From Gammaproteobacteria bacterium (GTDB lineage Bacteria; Pseudomonadota; Gammaproteobacteria; Steroidobacterales; Woeseiaceae), in assembly GCA_030641695.1 (NCBI GenBank), contig DAOWGY010000350.1, forward strand, positions 1 through 7,672: a stretch of 7,672 nucleotides of DNA. Direction: 5' to 3'. A program made the position numbers and the translations under genes. Of this stretch, positions 1 to 6,541 are shown piece after piece. How positions within the stretch are numbered: the stretch's first letter is position 1; every line of letters begins with the position of its first letter. The notes beneath the pieces are model-generated. The model saw only the letters and a program-made list of their open reading frames with translations, made no database searches and had not been told where the DNA came from.

Positions 1-1
1 C

Positions 2-481
2 GTCGTCCAGGACATCACCGAGGTCATCCTCAACTGTGGTGGCAACATCGAAGAAAGCCGCATGACCACCCTGGGGTCGGAATTCGCCATGCTGATGCTG
101 GTTTCAGGCAACTGGCACACGCTGAATCGACTTGAAAAAGGCCTGCAGAAGCTCGGTGACGACGATTTGACCTTCACCATTCGCAAGACCGGCGAGCGGC
201 AGGTCAAGGAAGATCGTATGCCCTACGCGGTCGATGTCGTGAGCCTTGATCACGAGGGCATTGTCTTCAATCTCGCCAGTTTCTTCGCGGCTCACAATAT
301 CGAAATTGCCGACGTGGCGACGCGCAGCTATGCGGCGGCACACACCGGCGCAGCGATGTTTGCCGTGCAAATGGCTGTCAATGTGCCATCGTCCATTCAC
401 ATCGCCCAACTGCGAGAAGAATTTCTCGAGTTGAGCGACAGGCTGAATCTCGACGCCATTCTCGAGCCCGTCAAGAACTAG
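2..481 (+). CDS. gcvR: Glycine cleavage system transcriptional repressor GcvR-like, two ACT domains (5' truncated)
   Basis: The reading frame is open from position 2 to a TAG stop, giving 159 visible residues. The first in-frame ATG (62) is internal: upstream residues (VVQDITEVILNCGGNIEESR) match the conserved ACT-domain stretch of GcvR, which in E. coli reads CGCNIEDSR. About 25-35 N-terminal residues lie outside the window. The remainder of the first ACT domain (EFAMLMLVSGNW) is followed by a linker and a second ACT domain starting near PYAVDVVSLDHEGIV. In E. coli, GcvR is a cytoplasmic partner of GcvA that represses the glycine-cleavage operon when glycine is low; no DNA-binding domain is visible here either. 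It sits 23 bases upstream of bcp, the same adjacency as in E. coli, which supports the identity. A generic ACT-domain regulator remains possible because no gcv genes are in view. Confidence 0.86.
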   Translation, partial: VVQDITEVILNCGGNIEESRMTTLGSEFAMLMLVSGNWHTLNRLEKGLQKLGDDDLTFTIRKTGERQVKEDRMPYAVDVVSLDHEGIVFNLASFFAAHNIEIADVATRSYAAAHTGAAMFAVQMAVNVPSSIHIAQLREEFLELSDRLNLDAILEPVKN

Positions 482-492
482 GGCACCACAAC

Positions 493-498
493 AGGGAG
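493..498 (+). promoter_or_regulatory. Ribosome binding site deciding the bcp TTG start
   Basis: AGGGAG lies 6 bases upstream of the TTG at 505 and 21 bases upstream of the in-frame ATG at 520. The spacing favours the TTG as the real start. Confidence 0.55.
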
Positions 499-504
499 AC
501 ACCA

Positions 505-978
505 TTGAGCGGACCTGTGATGAATCGAGTCGTTGCCGATTTCGCGGCCGAGTCAACCGGAGGCAAGCCAATACGCTTGCGGGATCTGCGCGGGCAGAAT
601 GTCGTCGTTTACTTCTATCCGAAAGACAGTACGCCGGGCTGCACACTTGAGGGACAGGATTTTCGAGACCTGCATGCGCGTTTCAAACGACAGAAAACGG
701 TCATTCTGGGCATCTCAAAGGACAGTATCGCGTCGCACGACAAGTTCAGGGCTAAGCAGAAATTCCCCTTCGATCTGTTGTCCGATCCGGATGAGAAACT
801 CTGCAGGAAATTCGATGTCGTTCGCGAAAAGAACATGTACGGACGCAAGTTCATTGGCATCGAGCGCAGCACCTTCCTGATTGATGTCGACGGCAAACTG
901 CGTCGTGAATGGCGCAAGGTCAAGGTCAAGGGACATGCCGCAGAGGTTCTGGATGCCGTTAAAGAACTGAAGGCGTAA
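505..978 (+). CDS. bcp: Thioredoxin-dependent thiol peroxidase Bcp (PrxQ-type peroxiredoxin)
   Basis: A cytoplasmic peroxiredoxin of 157 residues, close to the 156 of E. coli Bcp, that reduces hydrogen peroxide and organic hydroperoxides. The active site is VYFYPKDSTPGCT, with peroxidatic Cys46 in the family PxxxTPGC motif, and the conserved C-terminal half includes RSTFLIDVDGKL. The start is a TTG with a well-spaced Shine-Dalgarno; an ATG five codons later (520) is the alternative. The resolving cysteine is unusual. The position equivalent to E. coli Cys50 is Gln51, and the position used in Xylella PrxQ (FCAKQ) is Arg82 in FRAKQ. The only other cysteine is Cys100 in DEKLC, aligned to E. coli Cys99. 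It probably works by a 1-Cys mechanism or with an external thiol, which is inference. It follows gcvR by 23 bases and is probably co-transcribed with it. Confidence 0.93.
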   Translation: MSGPVMNRVVADFAAESTGGKPIRLRDLRGQNVVVYFYPKDSTPGCTLEGQDFRDLHARFKRQKTVILGISKDSIASHDKFRAKQKFPFDLLSDPDEKLCRKFDVVREKNMYGRKFIGIERSTFLIDVDGKLRREWRKVKVKGHAAEVLDAVKELKA

Positions 979-1124
979 GTTCTCTGATTTCAGACACTTA
1001 GAACCCGTGAGAGTCCAGGACAGCGTATAATAGCCGTCTATGCATACGGCCGCAGCAGGTATCATTGGGAACGGATTCCGGCGCTCTCAGTCGGACAGGT
1101 AAGGACATTGGAACCGGGCACGAC
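979..1124. other. bcp-bepA intergenic region
   Basis: This 146-base gap holds the TATAAT-like box and a 20-codon ATG-to-TAA frame (1040-1102). A small inverted repeat TCTG-ATTT-CAGA (983-994) follows the bcp stop but is too short, and lacks a T-run, to be called a terminator. Nothing else is recognisable. Confidence 0.5.
1026..1031 (+). promoter_or_regulatory. Possible -10 element of a bepA-mlaA promoter
   Basis: A perfect TATAAT in the context GCGTATAATAGC, a setting common in proteobacterial sigma-70 promoters, sits in the 146-base gap between bcp and bepA. At 17-base spacing the upstream hexamer (ACCCGT, 1003-1008) is a poor -35 and no extended TG is present, so the call rests on the -10 and its location. 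Transcription would begin near 1038, leaving a leader of roughly 85 bases before the preferred bepA start. Confidence 0.4.
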
Positions 1125-2627
1125 GTGATTGGATCGATTTCGAAAAAGGCAGCGCTAACCCTCCTTGTCGCAATGCTGGTGATAACGAGCGGCGCTGGCG
1201 CCGACGACATCAAACTCCCTGACCTGGGAAGTCCGGCTGATGCCGTGTTGTCGAAGTCGGACGAAGCGCAGATCGGCCGCGCAATCATGGCGCAAATTCG
1301 CCGCAGCGGCCTGGTTGTGGAAGACCCGCAGGTCAACGAGTACATCAATGAGATCGGCAGTCGTATCGCGTCTCAAACCAACGATGGCAGTCAGCAATTC
1401 AGTTTTTTCGTTATTGATGACTCCAACATCAATGCATTTGCGCTACCGGGTGGCTATATCGGCGTGCATACCGGATTAATCGATGCAACCCGAAACGAAA
1501 ATGAACTCGCCGGTGTCCTCGCACATGAGGTTGCGCATGTAACACAACGCCACCTCGCGCGCGCCGTTCACGCCAGTCAGCGTCAGAGTATTCTGACCAC
1601 CGCGATGATGCTCGGCGCGATCCTCGCCGGCGTAGCGACTGGCGACAGTGATGCTGCACAGGCGGGCATCGCGGTCGCCCAGGGTGCGGCGGCCCAGCAG
1701 CAAATCAATTTCACTCGCAGCAACGAATACGAAGCGGATCGTATCGGTATCCGCGCAATGGCAGACGCCGGATTCGATCCTCACGGCATGGCCTCCTTCT
1801 TCGAGGTGATGTCCCGGCAGTCCCCGGCCGACATCGGCATGCGGGCGCCGGAGTTTCTACGCACGCACCCTGTCACGACCTCGCGCATTGCCGAAGCACG
1901 CGCCCGCGCCAGGGAACACCCGCGCGTACCGACCAACAACACGACGAATTACGGTATCGCGCGTGCCCGAATTCTGGTTGACAGCCACGATACTACGAAA
2001 GCTGCCGTCGCCTACTTCGAGTCGCGGGACTATGAAAATCAGACTGACATCGAGAAATACGGTCGCGCAGTCGCATACCAAAGGGCCGGACGCCACCGCG
2101 ATGCAAACCGGATATTCGAGGAACTGCTGGAGAAAAACCAGAAAGTCATCGCCTACCATATCGGCGCCGGCCAGACGCAGCTGGCGCTGGAACAAAACGA
2201 TCGCGGTGTCGCTACCTTCGAGCGCGCGGTGCAGCTGTTCCCGCGCAACGTGCCGCTGATCATTCATTACGGCGAATGGCTGCTACAGCTCGGTGAGGCC
2301 AGCAAGGCTCACCTGCTCCTGTTGGACCTGATGAACAATGTCCCACCCACGCCGGAACAGGTGCGCCTTATCGCCCGGGCGGCCAGCGAGGCCGGCGATA
2401 CGGCGGAGGCTCTTTATTACCTGTCCGAATATCACCTGATGACCGGTAATCTCGTTGGTGGAATCAACTTTCTACAGCGCGCTCTGGCGCTGCCTGAGTT
2501 ACAGGAGATTCAACGCATTCGGTTCGAAGCACGTATCGATTTCATCCGCGAATTCATGAGTGAAGATCAACTCAGACAGATGCAGCGCAGCCAGCCTACC
2601 GGCGCCTCTGCCCGCAACGTAAGCTGA
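1125..2627 (+). CDS. bepA: BepA-like periplasmic M48 metalloprotease/chaperone with TPR domain
   Basis: With the GTG at 1125 the protein is 500 residues, against 487 for E. coli BepA (YfgC). It begins with a signal peptide: lysines at residues 7-8, a hydrophobic core LTLLVAMLVI, and likely cleavage after SGAGA. The zinc site is visible: HEVAH (134-138, E135 catalytic), Glu201 in NEYEADRIG, and His248 in LRTHPVTTSR, matching the BepA fourth ligand (His246). The C-terminal half, from about residue 300, is helical TPR-like sequence that in BepA binds the BAM complex. E. coli BepA helps assemble LptD and degrades stalled outer-membrane proteins in the periplasm. The frame stays open to a TTG at 1065, but that start would put about 28 residues before the hydrophobic core, so GTG is preferred; its Shine-Dalgarno is weak. 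mlaA follows after 25 bases, suggesting co-transcription. Confidence 0.9.
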   Translation: MIGSISKKAALTLLVAMLVITSGAGADDIKLPDLGSPADAVLSKSDEAQIGRAIMAQIRRSGLVVEDPQVNEYINEIGSRIASQTNDGSQQFSFFVIDDSNINAFALPGGYIGVHTGLIDATRNENELAGVLAHEVAHVTQRHLARAVHASQRQSILTTAMMLGAILAGVATGDSDAAQAGIAVAQGAAAQQQINFTRSNEYEADRIGIRAMADAGFDPHGMASFFEVMSRQSPADIGMRAPEFLRTHPVTTSRIAEARARAREHPRVPTNNTTNYGIARARILVDSHDTTKAAVAYFESRDYENQTDIEKYGRAVAYQRAGRHRDANRIFEELLEKNQKVIAYHIGAGQTQLALEQNDRGVATFERAVQLFPRNVPLIIHYGEWLLQLGEASKAHLLLLDLMNNVPPTPEQVRLIARAASEAGDTAEALYYLSEYHLMTGNLVGGINFLQRALALPELQEIQRIRFEARIDFIREFMSEDQLRQMQRSQPTGASARNVS

Positions 2628-2652
2628 GACCCTGCCGTATCGGCGAGAAACG

Positions 2653-3426
2653 ATGACGAATGGCAAGCAATTCGGTGATGCACGACTGCTTTTGCCTTTG
2701 CTGCTGTGCGTCTGCGGCTGCGCAAGCACAGGAGAAACGCCCGAAGCACCGGCCGAAGAACCCGTGCGTGCGAAGTACGATCCCTGGGAGCCGTTGAATC
2801 GCGGCATGTACCACTTCGCCGATACTATCGATCGTTTCACGCTGAAGCCGATCGCGCGAGGTTACAGGGCCGTCTTGCCATCATTCGCGCGCCGTGGCGT
2901 CACAAACTTCTCCCAGAATCTGCTTACGCCGCGCTCGGCGGTCAATAATTTCCTGCAAGGGAAGCCCGGGCGGGGCTTCAACGATATCGGTCGATTCATC
3001 ATCAACAGTACCTTTGGCATCGGTGGACTCATTGACGTGGCGACCGCACAGGGCATGGACATACACGATGAGACCTTCAGCCAGACGCTCGCCGTCTGGG
3101 GTGTGCCCGAAGGGCCTTATGTTTTCATTCCTGTCCTCGGCCCCAATACGCTTCTCGATGCAGTGACCAAACCCATCGACTTACTGAGCGATCCACTGGC
3201 GCATTACGACAACTCGTCGGTCAGAGACAAGATCTACATATTGCGCGCCATCGATATGAGGGCGCGGCTGTTGACGGCCGAAATCTTGCTCGAGGATTCG
3301 ACGGACACCTACCTGACGATTCGCGAATCCTACCTTCAGAATCGGCGCTTCCAGGTCTACGACGGCGACCCGCCCAGTACCGAGGAGGAAGACGAGTTAT
3401 TCGAAGAGTTTTTCGACGAGGAATGA
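2653..3426 (+). CDS. mlaA: MlaA (VacJ) outer-membrane phospholipid-removal lipoprotein
   Basis: A 257-residue protein, against 251 for E. coli MlaA. The N-terminus is a lipoprotein signal with lipobox V20-C21-G22-C23; Ala24 at +2 rather than Asp fits Lol-dependent outer-membrane sorting. The mature part starts with the family signature YDPWEPLNRGMYHF and carries VNNFLQGKPGRGFNDIGRF and FGIGGLIDVAT. The latter belong to the ring-like structure that lets outer-leaflet phospholipid pass through the outer membrane, as known from MlaA structures. The protein ends in a strongly acidic tail (EEEDELFEEFFDEE). In E. coli it works with OmpC/OmpF and hands lipid to MlaC. It follows bepA by 25 bases, with only a weak GCGAGA Shine-Dalgarno, and converges on mlaB with 8 bases between the stop codons. 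In E. coli mlaA lies far from mlaFEDCB; here the two units adjoin. Confidence 0.95.
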   Translation: MTNGKQFGDARLLLPLLLCVCGCASTGETPEAPAEEPVRAKYDPWEPLNRGMYHFADTIDRFTLKPIARGYRAVLPSFARRGVTNFSQNLLTPRSAVNNFLQGKPGRGFNDIGRFIINSTFGIGGLIDVATAQGMDIHDETFSQTLAVWGVPEGPYVFIPVLGPNTLLDAVTKPIDLLSDPLAHYDNSSVRDKIYILRAIDMRARLLTAEILLEDSTDTYLTIRESYLQNRRFQVYDGDPPSTEEEDELFEEFFDEE

Positions 3427-3434
3427 ACTCGACG

Positions 3435-3770
3435 TCAGGTGTCGGGCGACTCGATGAACCCGGCCCAGCGTTCGCCGCGCTTGAGAAGGTGGTCGATCTC
3501 CGTCGTTTTCGCGATCGCAAGAACCCGCTCGGGCATTGACACGAATCGAATCTCGCGCACCGTGTGATTCGACCAGGTAATCCACTCGAGCAGTAACGCC
3601 AGGCCGGCCGAATCCGATTTGTCGACGCCGGCCAGATCAACTTCGATGCGTGTATGTTGTTCGAATGGCTCTTCGCTGCTAAGAAGAATTCGTTCCGCGG
3701 TTTCAAAGGTCATTTCGCCTGACAGCGAAAATCGACCATCGCCCAGGTCTTTAAGCTCGTAGTCACTCAT
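3435..3770 (-). CDS. mlaB: MlaB STAS-domain subunit of the Mla ABC transporter
   Basis: The smallest and last gene of the minus-strand mla operon encodes 111 residues of STAS-domain type. The frame is open upstream to 3884, but the ATG at 3770 is chosen because MSDYELKDLGDGRFSLSGEM begins a typical STAS strand pattern, and the longer form would run about 114 bases further into mlaC. The core DKSDSAGLALLLEWI (50-64) aligns with E. coli VDTGGLALLLHLI. The key Thr52 of E. coli MlaB is Ser54 here, a conservative change that keeps the hydroxyl. MlaB is cytoplasmic and binds MlaF, where it is needed for assembly and activity of the MlaFEDB complex. Its start overlaps the mlaC end by 8 bases, indicating translational coupling. 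It is slightly longer at the C-terminus (ERWAGFIESPDT) than the E. coli protein. Confidence 0.88.
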   Translation of the reverse strand: MSDYELKDLGDGRFSLSGEMTFETAERILLSSEEPFEQHTRIEVDLAGVDKSDSAGLALLLEWITWSNHTVREIRFVSMPERVLAIAKTTEIDHLLKRGERWAGFIESPDT

Positions 3771-4392
3771 GCTTCTCAACTCCGTTTTCGGTCTCAAGGC
3801 GCTCGATGACACGGGTGAGACTCGTCGAGCGAATCTCGGCGTCGAGCTCCGTACGGTAGTTGCTGATGTATGAGATGCCCTCAACCTTGACGTTGAACAT
3901 CAACCATCGATCACCCCGATTCACGAGGTCATAGTGCACCGGCACCTTGGTGCCGTCGTCCAGGGTCACAACTGTTTTCACCAGCGTCCTCTTGGCCGAC
4001 GTATCGCCACGAAAGGCAATGACCTCGATGCGGCTTGCATCGAATGCGAGAAGACCGTCCGCGTATTTCTGCAGCAGCGAATTGTAGAACGCATCGATGA
4101 AACGCTCGCGCTGTTCCTCGTCTGCCGTACGCCAGTGCTTGGCCAGCACCAGCTGCGCCGCCAGTTTGCGGTCGAATCTCGGCAGCAGGATATCATCGAT
4201 CAGTGCGTACAGAGCCTCCTTGTCTTGTTCCAGTTCGTCCTTGTGACCCTCCAGTTGTTCATTCAGCTCGGCGACGGCGGAGCGGATAATGTCGTCCGGA
4301 GGACCCGGGTCTGCAAAAGTCGGTGCGGCAATGAGTATGGCGGCAACCAGCGCTGCCACACACGACCGCCCGGTGCTACTCCGACTTATCAC
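3763..4392 (-). CDS. mlaC: MlaC periplasmic phospholipid-shuttle protein
   Basis: A 209-residue secreted protein, against 211 for E. coli MlaC. A GTG start is followed by arginines, a hydrophobic core (VAALVAAILIAA) and a predicted Sec cleavage after APTFA, leaving a mature domain of about 182 residues. Family features include the LLPRFDRKLAAQLVLAKHWR segment, the EEQRERFIDAFYNSLLQKYA helix and the VPVHYDLVNRGDRWLMFNV strands that form the lipid-binding pocket. MlaC carries phospholipid between MlaA and MlaD in the periplasm. The GTG lies inside the end of mlaD, a 17-base overlap, and the stop overlaps mlaB by 8 bases, so the three genes look translationally coupled. A second GTG at codon 12 would remove the charged part of the signal peptide and is unlikely. 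Confidence 0.93.
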   Translation of the reverse strand: MISRSSTGRSCVAALVAAILIAAPTFADPGPPDDIIRSAVAELNEQLEGHKDELEQDKEALYALIDDILLPRFDRKLAAQLVLAKHWRTADEEQRERFIDAFYNSLLQKYADGLLAFDASRIEVIAFRGDTSAKRTLVKTVVTLDDGTKVPVHYDLVNRGDRWLMFNVKVEGISYISNYRTELDAEIRSTSLTRVIERLETENGVEKHE

Positions 4393-4849
4393 CGGGGTCG
4401 CCTTTTACCAGAAACTTGCCGATCAGGTTTTCGAGCACGATCGCGGACTGCGTCAACAGTACCTCGCTGCCCTCTTCCAGATAGGTATCCGAGCCGCCCC
4501 CCTGCAGCCCGATATACTGGCTGCCCAGCAATCCGGCAGTCAGAATACTCGCATCGGAGTCATCGGGAAGCTGGTCGTAACGACTGTCGATATCGAAGGT
4601 CACGATAGCGTTCAGCGAATACGGGTCAAACTCGATGCCCGTCACCCTGCCAATGGTTACTCCAGACATCGCTACTGGCGCGCGCGCCCGCAGACTGCCG
4701 ACATTTTCGAAGCGTGCCGTGACCTGGAAGGTCTCGGCCGCAGAAAAATCCTTGCCTCCGGTCGTCTGCGTTGTCAGGAAAAACAACGCGCCCATGCCCA
4801 ATAGAGCGAAGAGTCCGGTTCCCAATTCTACTGTGCGTGTTTGTTGCAT
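4376..4849 (-). CDS. mlaD: MlaD MCE-domain inner-membrane protein
   Basis: A 157-residue protein with one N-terminal membrane helix (about residues 9-27) and a single periplasmic MCE domain (about 40-117, from FQVTARFENVGSLRARAPV to ILTAGLLGSQYIGLQ). In E. coli, six MlaD subunits form a ring on MlaE with a hydrophobic pore; the Leu107-Leu108 pair in TAGLLGSQY matches the conserved pore-loop leucines. The segment SAIVLENLIGKFL after the MCE domain corresponds to the conserved helix completing the pore. It is shorter than E. coli MlaD (183 residues) because the disordered tail is reduced to about ten residues. The start has a good Shine-Dalgarno (AGGGTGA on the coding strand), which includes the end of the mlaE stop codon, 9 bases upstream. 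Confidence 0.95.
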   Translation of the reverse strand: MQQTRTVELGTGLFALLGMGALFFLTTQTTGGKDFSAAETFQVTARFENVGSLRARAPVAMSGVTIGRVTGIEFDPYSLNAIVTFDIDSRYDQLPDDSDASILTAGLLGSQYIGLQGGGSDTYLEEGSEVLLTQSAIVLENLIGKFLVKGDPGDKSE

Positions 4850-4858
4850 AATGTCACC

Positions 4859-5623
4859 CTATAGTGCGACCGCGGTAATCATGAAATCGAAAATCAGCAC
4901 CACGATCGCTGAAATAACTACGGTTCTGGTTGTTGCGCGTCCTACCCCTTCGGCCGTCGGAATCGCATTATAGCCCTCCCATACTGCCAGCAGACTCGCT
5001 GCAATTCCGAAGACTATGCTTTTGACGATGCCCTCATGGATATCGGCAACTTCTACTGCCTGAGCCATTTGCTGCCAGAACGAGCCGACATCGACGCCGA
5101 GAAGCATCACGCAGACGACGTGCGCACCGAGCAACCCCACCATGCTGAATACGGCGGCCAGCAGCGGCATCGAGATAACGCCACCCAGAAATCTGGGCAC
5201 CACGATGCGACGTATCGGATCGACGGCCATCATTTCCATCGCCGACAGCTGATCAGTGGCTTTCATCAGCCCGATCTCCGAGGCCAGGGCCGTGCCAGCC
5301 CGGCCCGCGAACAACAACGCGGTGATGACCGGCCCGAGTTCCTTGACCAGGGCCAGCGCCGCGACGGCGCCAACCGAGTCCTCGGCATTGAACTTCGCCA
5401 GATTCGAGAAACCCTGTAAACCCAGGACACCACCGACGAAAAAGCCGCAAACCATGATGATGACCAGCGACAACGCGCCCGCGTTGTACACCTGGCCGAT
5501 CACCAGGCCGAAGCGCCTGATAAAAATGCCTGGCGAATGGACCAGCAACTGCAGAAAGAACAGCTGCAACGCACCGAAAGTACGTACGAAGCCGAATAAT
5601 GTGATGTAGATATCGCGGAACAT
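4859..5623 (-). CDS. mlaE: MlaE permease subunit of the Mla ABC transporter
   Basis: A 254-residue integral inner-membrane protein, against 260 in E. coli, of the MlaE/TGD1 permease family. Hydrophobic segments are visible near residues 49-70, 85-107, 145-178, 200-218 and 234-254, after an amphipathic N-terminal helix. The family core AGRAGTALASEIGLMKATDQ (106-125) includes the EIGLM motif that couples to the ATPase, followed by LSAMEMMAVDPIRR, nearly identical to E. coli. The C-terminal YNAIPTAEGVGRATTRTVV is also conserved. Two MlaE with two MlaF, two MlaB and six MlaD form the transporter that moves phospholipid between MlaD and the inner membrane. It begins 5 bases after mlaF, consistent with one transcript. 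Confidence 0.96.
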   Translation of the reverse strand: MFRDIYITLFGFVRTFGALQLFFLQLLVHSPGIFIRRFGLVIGQVYNAGALSLVIIMVCGFFVGGVLGLQGFSNLAKFNAEDSVGAVAALALVKELGPVITALLFAGRAGTALASEIGLMKATDQLSAMEMMAVDPIRRIVVPRFLGGVISMPLLAAVFSMVGLLGAHVVCVMLLGVDVGSFWQQMAQAVEVADIHEGIVKSIVFGIAASLLAVWEGYNAIPTAEGVGRATTRTVVISAIVVLIFDFMITAVAL

Positions 5624-5628
5624 CCGGG

Positions 5629-6444
5629 CTACTCCGCATCCCTGCCGAGCAATTGTTCTTCGTAGTCCGGCGCATCGAAGTGAAACGCGACCGGCCCGTC
5701 CGCCATGCCGTGCATGAATTGCCGCACGAGTTCCGAACTGGCGCGATTGAGTTCGTCCGGGCTGCCTGATGCGGCCACCTTGCCGTCGGAAATCAGGTAG
5801 CTGCAGTCCGCAACCGTCGAGATTTCCTGGACGTCATGACTGACGATGATGCTCGAGATGCCCAGCGCGTCGTTCATGCGGCGCACGAGTCGCACAATGA
5901 CGCCCATCGAAATCGGGTCGAGGCCGACAAACGGCTCGTCGTAAATCAGGATGTCGGGGTCCATCACCATTGCACGCGCCAGGGCGACCCGCCGCGCCAT
6001 GCCGCCGGACAGCTGCATCGGCGTCATATCGGCAGCGCCGCGCAGGCCAACGGCGTGCAACTTGGTCAGCACGACGTGGCGAATCAGCCGGTTCGTCAAG
6101 CGCGTGTGCTCGCGCAAGGGAAACGCAACGTTTTCGAAAACCGTCAGATCCGTCAGCAGTGCACCGTTCTGGAACAGCATGCCAAAACGCTGACGCATGC
6201 GGTACAACTCGTTCTGGCTCTGGGTTGCGATATCGACGCCGTTCACGAGTATGACGCCATGGTCCGGCACCAACTGTCTCGTCACCAGGCGCAGCAGCGT
6301 GGTTTTACCAGTGCCGCTCGGCCCCATGATAGCGGTGACCTGGCCGCGCTTGATCGTCAGGTTCAGTGCCTTGAAAATCGTCCGCGCGCCGAACGAGTAC
6401 GTGAGGTCGTTAATTTCAATCAGGTTGTCCGACACAGCATCCAT
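5629..6444 (-). CDS. mlaF: MlaF ATP-binding subunit of the Mla ABC transporter
   Basis: A cytoplasmic ABC ATPase of 271 residues, against 269 in E. coli, first gene of mlaFEDCB. All nucleotide-binding elements are intact: Walker A GPSGTGKT (41-48), Q-loop Gln92 in MLFQNGALL, signature LSGGM (145-149), Walker B ILIYDE (165-170) and switch His203 in VSHD. The C-terminal extension after residue 235 (VRQFMHGMADGPVAFHF) is typical of MlaF and in E. coli contributes to dimer and MlaB contacts, which separates it from generic ABC ATPases. ATP hydrolysis powers lipid movement through MlaE/MlaD. The ATG at 6444 has no clear Shine-Dalgarno; its leader is A-rich (AACAAATAACAAAGACC). A GTG three codons later is an alternative start. 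It is divergent from the Rrf2 regulator gene. Confidence 0.95.
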   Translation of the reverse strand: MDAVSDNLIEINDLTYSFGARTIFKALNLTIKRGQVTAIMGPSGTGKTTLLRLVTRQLVPDHGVILVNGVDIATQSQNELYRMRQRFGMLFQNGALLTDLTVFENVAFPLREHTRLTNRLIRHVVLTKLHAVGLRGAADMTPMQLSGGMARRVALARAMVMDPDILIYDEPFVGLDPISMGVIVRLVRRMNDALGISSIIVSHDVQEISTVADCSYLISDGKVAASGSPDELNRASSELVRQFMHGMADGPVAFHFDAPDYEEQLLGRDAE

Positions 6445-6507
6445 GGTCTTTGTTATTTGTTATTTTTGGGCAGCAGCCGTTATCGCCGCTGTCAGGAAAG
6501 CCGCCGT

Positions 6508-6516
6508 AGCATAACA
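6508..6516 (-). promoter_or_regulatory. Possible extended -10 promoter for the mlaFEDCB operon
   Basis: On the minus strand this reads TGTTATGCT, a TGn plus TATGCT extended -10. It would start transcription about 55-60 bases upstream of mlaF. No good -35 stands at 17 bases (ATTCGG), as is allowed for extended -10 promoters. This is a pattern match only. Confidence 0.3.
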
Positions 6517-6541
6517 AAAAAGGTAGTCTCCCGAATCAAAT

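Noticed and set aside
104..646. 180-codon open frame on the minus strand
   Set aside because: It spans the opposite strand of gcvR and the start of bcp, both recognised, and shows no family features.
983..994. TCTG-ATTT-CAGA inverted repeat after bcp
   Set aside because: A 4-base stem with no T-run is too weak to be called a terminator.
1065..1124. Extended N-terminus of BepA from the TTG at 1065
   Set aside because: It would place about 28 mostly polar residues before the hydrophobic core of the signal peptide, while starting at the GTG 1125 gives a normal 26-residue signal peptide.
3934..4608. 224-codon open frame on the plus strand
   Set aside because: It lies antisense to mlaC and mlaD, both clearly recognised families. 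The translation is rich in Arg, His and Gln without domain pattern, as expected of a shadow frame in GC-rich DNA.
6449..6462. Tandem TTTGTTA repeat just upstream of mlaF
   Set aside because: Two 7-base copies in an AT-rich leader are most simply a low-complexity untranslated region that keeps the mlaF start unstructured; no array or protein-binding pattern is evident.
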